Assembly: GCA_905183005.1 (NCBI GenBank)
Contig: CAJJDO010000008.1
Span: 436,927 to 500,926 of the forward strand
Length of the DNA: 64,000 nt
From: Paramecium pentaurelia
Lineage: Eukaryota; Ciliophora; Oligohymenophorea; Peniculida; Parameciidae
Direction: 5' to 3'
Below are positions 57,937 to 64,000 of this stretch, in pieces. The notes under the pieces are model-generated. The model ran no database searches and had not been told where the DNA came from. It saw only the letters and a program-made list of their open reading frames with translations. Positions within the stretch are counted from its first letter, which is position 1; the number at the start of each line of letters is the position of its first letter. The position numbers were made by a program, and so were the translations under genes.

Positions 57937-60176
57937 ATGACAACTTAGATAAAAAAACTATCAAAATTAGATCATACAGTACCAATTTATTCTCCTCGTT
58001 CAACTTATAAATAGATTTTACATATTGATGAAACATTATTGGCTGATCTTACTCTTAATTTTGATCCATTCACTATTAATGTTTTAAGAACAGAATTTTT
58101 AATGCGACATGGATCTATGGAGGTGACAGAATTCATTTTAGTTGTCAAGGAACATTTATTAAGTTGGCAATTAGAAATCTCAAATAGAGATATTAAGTTA
58201 ATTAGGTATTTGATATTATAATAAGATAACTTGTTAATCTTTTTGAAGAGATTGATTTAAATGGTAATGGGAATTTAGAATGGGAAGAATTCACAAACTA
58301 CATTATTGAAAAAGCAACAGTGTTAAATAATATTAAGTCTAAATAAGATGAAATCAAACTATACACAAAATCTAATATGAAACCATTCAAAAAATTCACA
58401 TAAATCATTACTAGGGTAATTTACATAAAGGAAATAGATAAAATAGCATTTTTTGAGGAAGGAAGTGATGAAATTTAATTTATGACTCCTGATGGTGGAT
58501 TTGGCTTAAAGCCATTAAAAATTGTACCTATTAGTGACAAAGTTGTGACAACACAAGCAAAAAAAGATAAAGATAAACAAAATGTATATAAACTTAATTC
58601 AGAACTAGTTTGTTATTGTTAAAAAAGAAGACACAATAGAAAAAAAAACAAAAATTTTGACAATGCTCTACATTGATGACCCTAAGTATCAAGTATTATT
58701 GACTTCAACCCATGATGGCTATGTAAGGGGGTGGAGATATTAATCCTCAGGATTTGTTTTAGCCAATTAACCTGATAATGATGAAGAAATGATAGAACAT
58801 CATTTTAATAATGACATATATAGTATGACTTGGGATGGGATAAATGAAATTTTGTATTGTGGTTAAAAAGAAGGCTAAATTAATATATGGAATTTGAAAA
58901 ATGATACAGAAATTCAATTTGAAGATATAAGTCATACTGATGTTGTTATGGATATGATCGCGATGCCAAAATTACAGTTTATGGCATCAGCTAGTCTAGA
59001 CCATAATTTAATTTTGTGGAATACTTTATCTAAAAAACGAGAGCGTACATATAAGGAACATACAAGAGGCATAGTGTCTTTAGCATTTAATGAGAGTTTA
59101 ATATTATTATTTTCTGCTGGATTTGACCATAATTTATGTGTTTGGAATCCATATATTGAAAGTTTGATTTTCAAAATACAAGGTCATAGTAGTCCAGTTA
59201 TTGGAGTTGTAGTTATTGAAGGTACATCATAAATAGTTTCTTTGGATTAAGAAGGTAGTGTAAAGGTTTGGGATACAAAGAAATTTAATTGTGTTTAATA
59301 ATTTAGTGTTGAAACATAAGATGAAAAACATAAGTTTAATCCTTCGAGTTTATGCTATATACCTAAACCTTTAAAGCTAATCTTTGGTGGTAGATCAATT
59401 TATTCTTATGAATATGATAAGAATTATAATCCTAATTCAGTAGATGATTATGTTGCAGTATGTTGTAAATTTATAGAAAATTAAATGGCATTTTTTACAC
59501 CAGCAGGAACTAAAATAAAAATATGGAATGCTTTAACTGGAGATGTTAAAAAAATATATAGTGATATTACAACTACTGAAATTACAGCATTTAAATTAGA
59601 TAATTTAGATAAAAGATTTATTATTGGAGATAGTAGTGGAACTGTTGCATTATTTAATGTAATTAATGGAGCAAAAATCAAGAATCTACCAAAACATTCA
59701 GGTGAAGTTGTTGCTATTGTTCATGCATCTGATATTGGATCATTCTTTACTGGATCTATGGATAATAATGTATTTATGACTTTAGATAATGAATTTGGAG
59801 AAAGTGAATTATTACGTACATTTATAATATAAGATGGATAATTAACATACTTAAGTTATGATCCTGCAATGAAACATTTATTAGCAGGAACTAATTCTGG
59901 TTAAATTAGATTTTATGAAACTGATACAAATAAATTGCATGGAGTTGCTAATGAATTTAAATAAGGAGAAGAAATTACATCTATCAATTTAATCAAAGGA
60001 ATTCCATTTATGTTTGTTACCAATAGTTAGGGTAGAATCTCAATTATGTCAATGCCTCCTGTATTACATAGATTTGTCAAAGTTTATACTTTCACTAATA
60101 TAGATCCTGAAATTCCTAGTTAATTATTAGGAATCTCTAATGCAGTATTCAGTTAAGATAAAAAAGTACTCTATCT
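57937..60176 (+). CDS. EF-hand / WD40-repeat protein, 5' part (copy A; WDR49/CFAP337-like)
   Basis: Introns 58206-58225 (20 nt) and 58584-58608 (25 nt). An N-terminal EF-hand-like region ends in a canonical loop (IDLNGNGNLEWEEF, ~residues 105-118). WD40 repeats then begin (DGYVRGWRY, NLILWNTL, NLCVWNPY, SVKVWDTK, KIKIWNAL). EF-hand followed by a long WD40 array is typical of WDR49/WDR64/CFAP337-type axonemal proteins; this is an inference from architecture. The frame is cut by the N at 60177. Joining 60176 to 62335 gives one gene of exactly 1185 codons (1184 aa), so copy A plus the unique 3' part is a consistent full gene. Confidence 0.85.
58023..60176. repeat. direct repeat copy A flanking the N at 60177
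   Basis: 2154 nt repeated at 60178-62334. Identical over most of the length, but a block at about 58899-59090 differs by many substitutions and a 3-nt indel, with isolated differences near both ends and at about 59345. It carries most of the WD40 gene. Confidence 0.9.
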
Positions 60177-60177
60177 N
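60177..60177. other. assembly gap (single N)
   Basis: Single N between two near-identical 2.15-kb blocks. Confidence 0.95.
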
Positions 60178-62334
60178 TACTGATGAAACATTATTGGCTG
60201 ATCTTACTCTTAATTTTGATCCATTCACTATTAATGTTTTAAGAACAGAATTTTTAATGCGACATGGATCTATGGAGGTGACAGAATTCATTTTAGTTGT
60301 CAAGGAACATTTATTAAGTTGGCAATTAGAAATCTCAAATAGAGATATTAAGTTAATTAGGTATTTGATATTATAATAAGATAACTTGTTAATCTTTTTG
60401 AAGAGATTGATTTAAATGGTAATGGGAATTTAGAATGGGAAGAATTCACAAACTACATTATTGAAAAAGCAACAGTGTTAAATAATATTAAGTCTAAATA
60501 AGATGAAATCAAACTATACACAAAATCTAATATGAAACCATTCAAAAAATTCACATAAATCATTACTAGGGTAATTTACATAAAGGAAATAGATAAAATA
60601 GCATTTTTTGAGGAAGGAAGTGATGAAATTTAATTTATGACTCCTGATGGTGGATTTGGCTTAAAGCCATTAAAAATTGTACCTATTAGTGACAAAGTTG
60701 TGACAACACAAGCAAAAAAAGATAAAGATAAACAAAATGTATATAAACTTAATTCAGAACTAGTTTGTTATTGTTAAAAAAGAAGACACAATAGAAAAAA
60801 AAACAAAAATTTTGACAATGCTCTACATTGATGACCCTAAGTATCAAGTATTATTGACTTCAACCCATGATGGCTATGTAAGGGGGTGGAGATATTAATC
60901 CTCAGGATTTGTTTTAGCCAATTAACCTGATAATGATGAAGAAATGATAGAACATCATTTTAATAATGACATATATAGTATGACTTGGGATGGGATAAAT
61001 GAAATTTTGTATTGTGGTTAAAAAGAAGGCTAAATTAATATATGGAATTTGAAAACTGATACAGAAACTTAATTGTAAAGTGAAGGTGGTCATACTGATG
61101 TAGTAATGGATATGATTGCTATGCCAAAATTACAATTTATGGCATCAGCTAGTTTGGATGGTAACTTAATTTTGTGGAATACTCTCTATAATAAAAGAGA
61201 GCGTACATATAAGGAACATACAAGAGGCATAGTCTCATTAGCATTTAATGAAAGTTTAATATTATTATTTTCTGCTGGATTTGACCATAATTTATGTGTT
61301 TGGAATCCATATATTGAAAGTTTGATTTTCAAAATACAAGGTCATAGTAGTCCAGTTATTGGAGTTGTAGTTATTGAAGGTACATCATAAATAGTTTCTT
61401 TGGATTAAGAAGGTAGTGTAAAGGTTTGGGATACAAAGAAATTTAATTGTGTTTAATAATTTAGTGTTGAAACATAAGATGAAAAACATAAGTTTAATCC
61501 TTCAAGTTTATGCTATATACCTAAACCTTTAAAGCTAATCTTTGGTGGTAGATCAATTTATTCTTATGAATATGATAAGAATTATAATCCTAATTCAGTA
61601 GATGATTATGTTGCAGTATGTTGTAAATTTATAGAAAATTAAATGGCATTTTTTACACCAGCAGGAACTAAAATAAAAATATGGAATGCTTTAACTGGAG
61701 ATGTTAAAAAAATATATAGTGATATTACAACTACTGAAATTACAGCATTTAAATTAGATAATTTAGATAAAAGATTTATTATTGGAGATAGTAGTGGAAC
61801 TGTTGCATTATTTAATGTAATTAATGGAGCAAAAATCAAGAATCTACCAAAACATTCAGGTGAAGTTGTTGCTATTGTTCATGCATCTGATATTGGATCA
61901 TTCTTTACTGGATCTATGGATAATAATGTATTTATGACTTTAGATAATGAATTTGGAGAAAGTGAATTATTACGTACATTTATAATATAAGATGGATAAT
62001 TAACATACTTAAGTTATGATCCTGCAATGAAACATTTATTAGCAGGAACTAATTCTGGTTAAATTAGATTTTATGAAACTGATACAAATAAATTGCATGG
62101 AGTTGCTAATGAATTTAAATAAGGAGAAGAAATTACATCTATCAATTTAATCAAAGGAATTCCATTTATGTTTGTTACCAATAGTTAGGGTAGAATCTCA
62201 ATTATGTCAATGCCTCCTGTATTACATAGATTTGTCAAAGTTTATACTTTCACTAATATAGATCCTGAAATTCCTAGTTAATTATTAGGAATCTCTAATG
62301 CAGTATTCAGTTAAGATAAAAAAGTACTTTATCT
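60178..62334. repeat. direct repeat copy B flanking the N at 60177
   Basis: 2157-nt counterpart of 58023-60176. In the divergent block, copy B encodes SEGGHTDVV and SLDGNLILWNTL where copy A has EDISHTDVV and SLDHNLILWNTL; copy B is closer to the WD40 consensus (GH...D and DGxxxxW). Confidence 0.9.
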
Positions 62335-63719
62335 AAGTGATGACAAAGGTTTCATTAAATGTTTTGAAGTTGATTGGCTTGTAGACTTTTTGATTAATGT
62401 TGTCATAGATAAAGATAAGGAGGATGCGGCTACAAAAAGAATGAAAGGAATAAAAACTGGATCGACTTAAAATGCAAGATAAATGCTTGCATTGCCTAAA
62501 GTGCCTTAAAAAGAAGTTAAAATGAAATGGATTACTAGAGCTCATTATGAAGTTATTAAATCTTTAGAATATGTAGAAAAAGAAAATTTTCTCATTACTA
62601 CTGCTTTTGATAAGAAAGTGAAACTCTGGGATGCAGAAACTGGTAAATTTATAGATTCATTTCAATAAAATTATGATAGGAAAGAACCAAGACCTATTGC
62701 TCTAAAAAGAAGTGGAACAGATGAAATTTATAATGCTGATTTAAATGAGAGAGTAGATCTCAAATATACTTAATTAATACAATAACAATAATAAGAAGAA
62801 TAAGGTGGTTAAGTTCAATAAATTTAAGTTTTAGAAGAAAAGATTTCAGATCCTCTTGGGCTAACTAAATCTCCTCAAGAAGAATTCAATCCATTTTATT
62901 ACTTAGAAAAGATAGATCAATCTAAATTATCAACTCTAAAAAGTAATCCTGAATGGAAATTAGAAATAAGATTTAAAGAATATTATGAAAAATATGAATA
63001 AAAAATTAAAACTTTATTTGAATAAGTTAAAATTAAAGAAAAGGAAGTACATGAAAAATAAGTTAAATAAGGAATCCACAATCGGCATTTTAAAGTTCAA
63101 AACTACTCAACTGATGATGCTAAACAATTTGATTCCAATCACAAACCAATACTAAAAGATGATGACGGAAACAATAATCATTCTCATCAATAATAAGCTT
63201 CAGTGTAATTTAATTAAAAATTGAAGCCTGAATAAGTATTATAAAAACATAAAGTTTAATAAAAAGATCATCATCAAATTACATAAGGAGGAAACCAATA
63301 AATAAATTTTGATAGTATAACAAATTAAGGTGAAATTGTTAAAGAACTAAAATAACAGCAGTAAGATTTATAAGAAAATTTAAAACATGGAATCAAAGTA
63401 AGTATTTCTACTCCTTAAATTAAATCTATTTAAATTCCTTCACTAGCAAAAGCTACGACATAAAAAAGAAGTAAAAAAGTTGATCCTTAACTATTTGAGA
63501 AGTTGTACAGATAAAACTTGAAAAGCAAGGTTCTCTTTAACTCAGATCCTGAAGTTTTCTTATCAGAAGTAAATTATTTAATATATAATATAGGCTGAAT
63601 GTAATGCTGCATACAAATTAGCTGCAGCATTGGCAAATTATGATATCACAGATGAACGGTCATTAAAGTTTGCAGAAATCAAATGTAAATCAAGGGTCAA
63701 ATTACCAAGATTATAATGA
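60178..63719 (+). CDS. EF-hand / WD40-repeat protein, copy B plus unique 3' end
   Basis: Continues from the N without a start codon of its own. It repeats introns at 60361-60380 and 60739-60763 and has a third at 63569-63593 (25 nt). After the WD40 array (last repeats VKLWDAET) comes a Gln-rich tail with a heptad segment (KEYYEKYEQKIKTLFEQVK) and a conserved-looking C-terminal helical block (ECNAAYKLAAALANYD, then KFAEIKCKSRVKLPRL). The end is TGA at 63717. This is probably the true 3' half of the gene at 57937, with 60178-62334 being a second version of the same segment. Confidence 0.8.
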
Positions 63720-64000
63720 CAATATTTTATTTAACATAAAATATTAATTATATATTTAATATCTGATAAATAACTTAATCCAGTTAAAAGTAAATATAAA
63801 GCTAAAATATTATTGATGTAAATAATTAAAATTAAAATTTTAAGCTTATGGCAACACTCAAAGGAAAATTTAGCGAAAGCAAAATTTTTAATTTAATTAA
63901 CATAAACCTTTCTTAATGATTTCATAAAAATCCTTTATATGAAAAGTCAGATGGGATTAAATTAAAAATATATTGTTAGGCTAAATAACATCTTAATTAA
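63720..64000. other. 3' flank to window edge, 281 nt
   Basis: AT-rich downstream sequence of the WD40 gene. An ATG at 63848 opens a frame of 23 codons only and there is no GT donor in it, so no gene start is claimed. Confidence 0.4.

Noticed and set aside
59481..59681. Minus-strand ORFs at 59481-59681 and 61639-61839
   Set aside because: Identical shadows of the WD40 gene in its two copies.
63848..63920. Possible start of a next gene near the window edge
   Set aside because: TGA after 23 codons and no GT donor in the frame that could open a longer one.

Overview
The window is macronuclear-type DNA of a ciliate, most likely Paramecium or a close relative. Long reading frames exist only if TAA and TAG are read as glutamine and TGA is the sole stop. 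Genes carry about 55 inferred introns of 20-37 nt (mode 25), nearly all GTA...TAG, and sit 10-250 nt apart on both strands. A likely trichocyst-matrix-type secretory gene (47982-49082) and many coiled-coil, MORN and kinase genes fit this assignment. Exon joins below come from frame and domain continuity, not transcripts.

Layout. 1-2605: edge gene, small ORF and a 1.1 kb duplicated block round an N. 2658-4673 (-): MORN-repeat protein and a small membrane protein. 5018-7012 (+): MPPED-type metallophosphoesterase and a coiled-coil protein. 7077-8309 (-): AIFM2-like flavoprotein. 8430-18008 (+): YTH m6A reader, several unassigned or coiled-coil proteins, ADCK/UbiB-type atypical kinase. 18235-25981 (+): a 2557-residue ankyrin-FG-WGR-PARP protein, the outstanding gene here. 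26350-32763 (-): unassigned 1150-residue protein, PX-BAR sorting nexin, secreted repeat protein. 34294-34886 (+): tandem CCCH zinc fingers. 34936-37275 (-): hybrid histidine kinase. 37491-38900 (+): MAPK with a TGH activation motif. 38919-43526: divergent pair with start codons 11 nt apart, one encoding a TEX2-like SMP lipid-transfer protein. 43561-50719 (-): 1256-residue coiled coil, small protein, trichocyst-matrix-like protein, kinase. 51277-51615 (+): broken R2R3-Myb. 52507-56742 (-): two kinases. 57937-63719 (+): EF-hand/WD40 protein interrupted by an N.

The three Ns (1468, 33050, 60177) are each flanked by direct repeats of 1.1, 1.1 and 2.15 kb. These are probably contig ends that overlap but were not merged, so duplicated annotation there should be collapsed. 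At 60177 the two copies differ in one block, pointing to two source loci or alleles.

The genes form no operon. By content they span RNA metabolism (YTH, CCCH), signalling (five protein kinases including the MAPK, a histidine kinase, PARP), membrane traffic and lipids (sorting nexin, SMP protein), cilia (WD40/EF-hand, possibly several coiled coils) and regulated secretion. No tRNA, rRNA, CRISPR or mobile element was recognised by eye.
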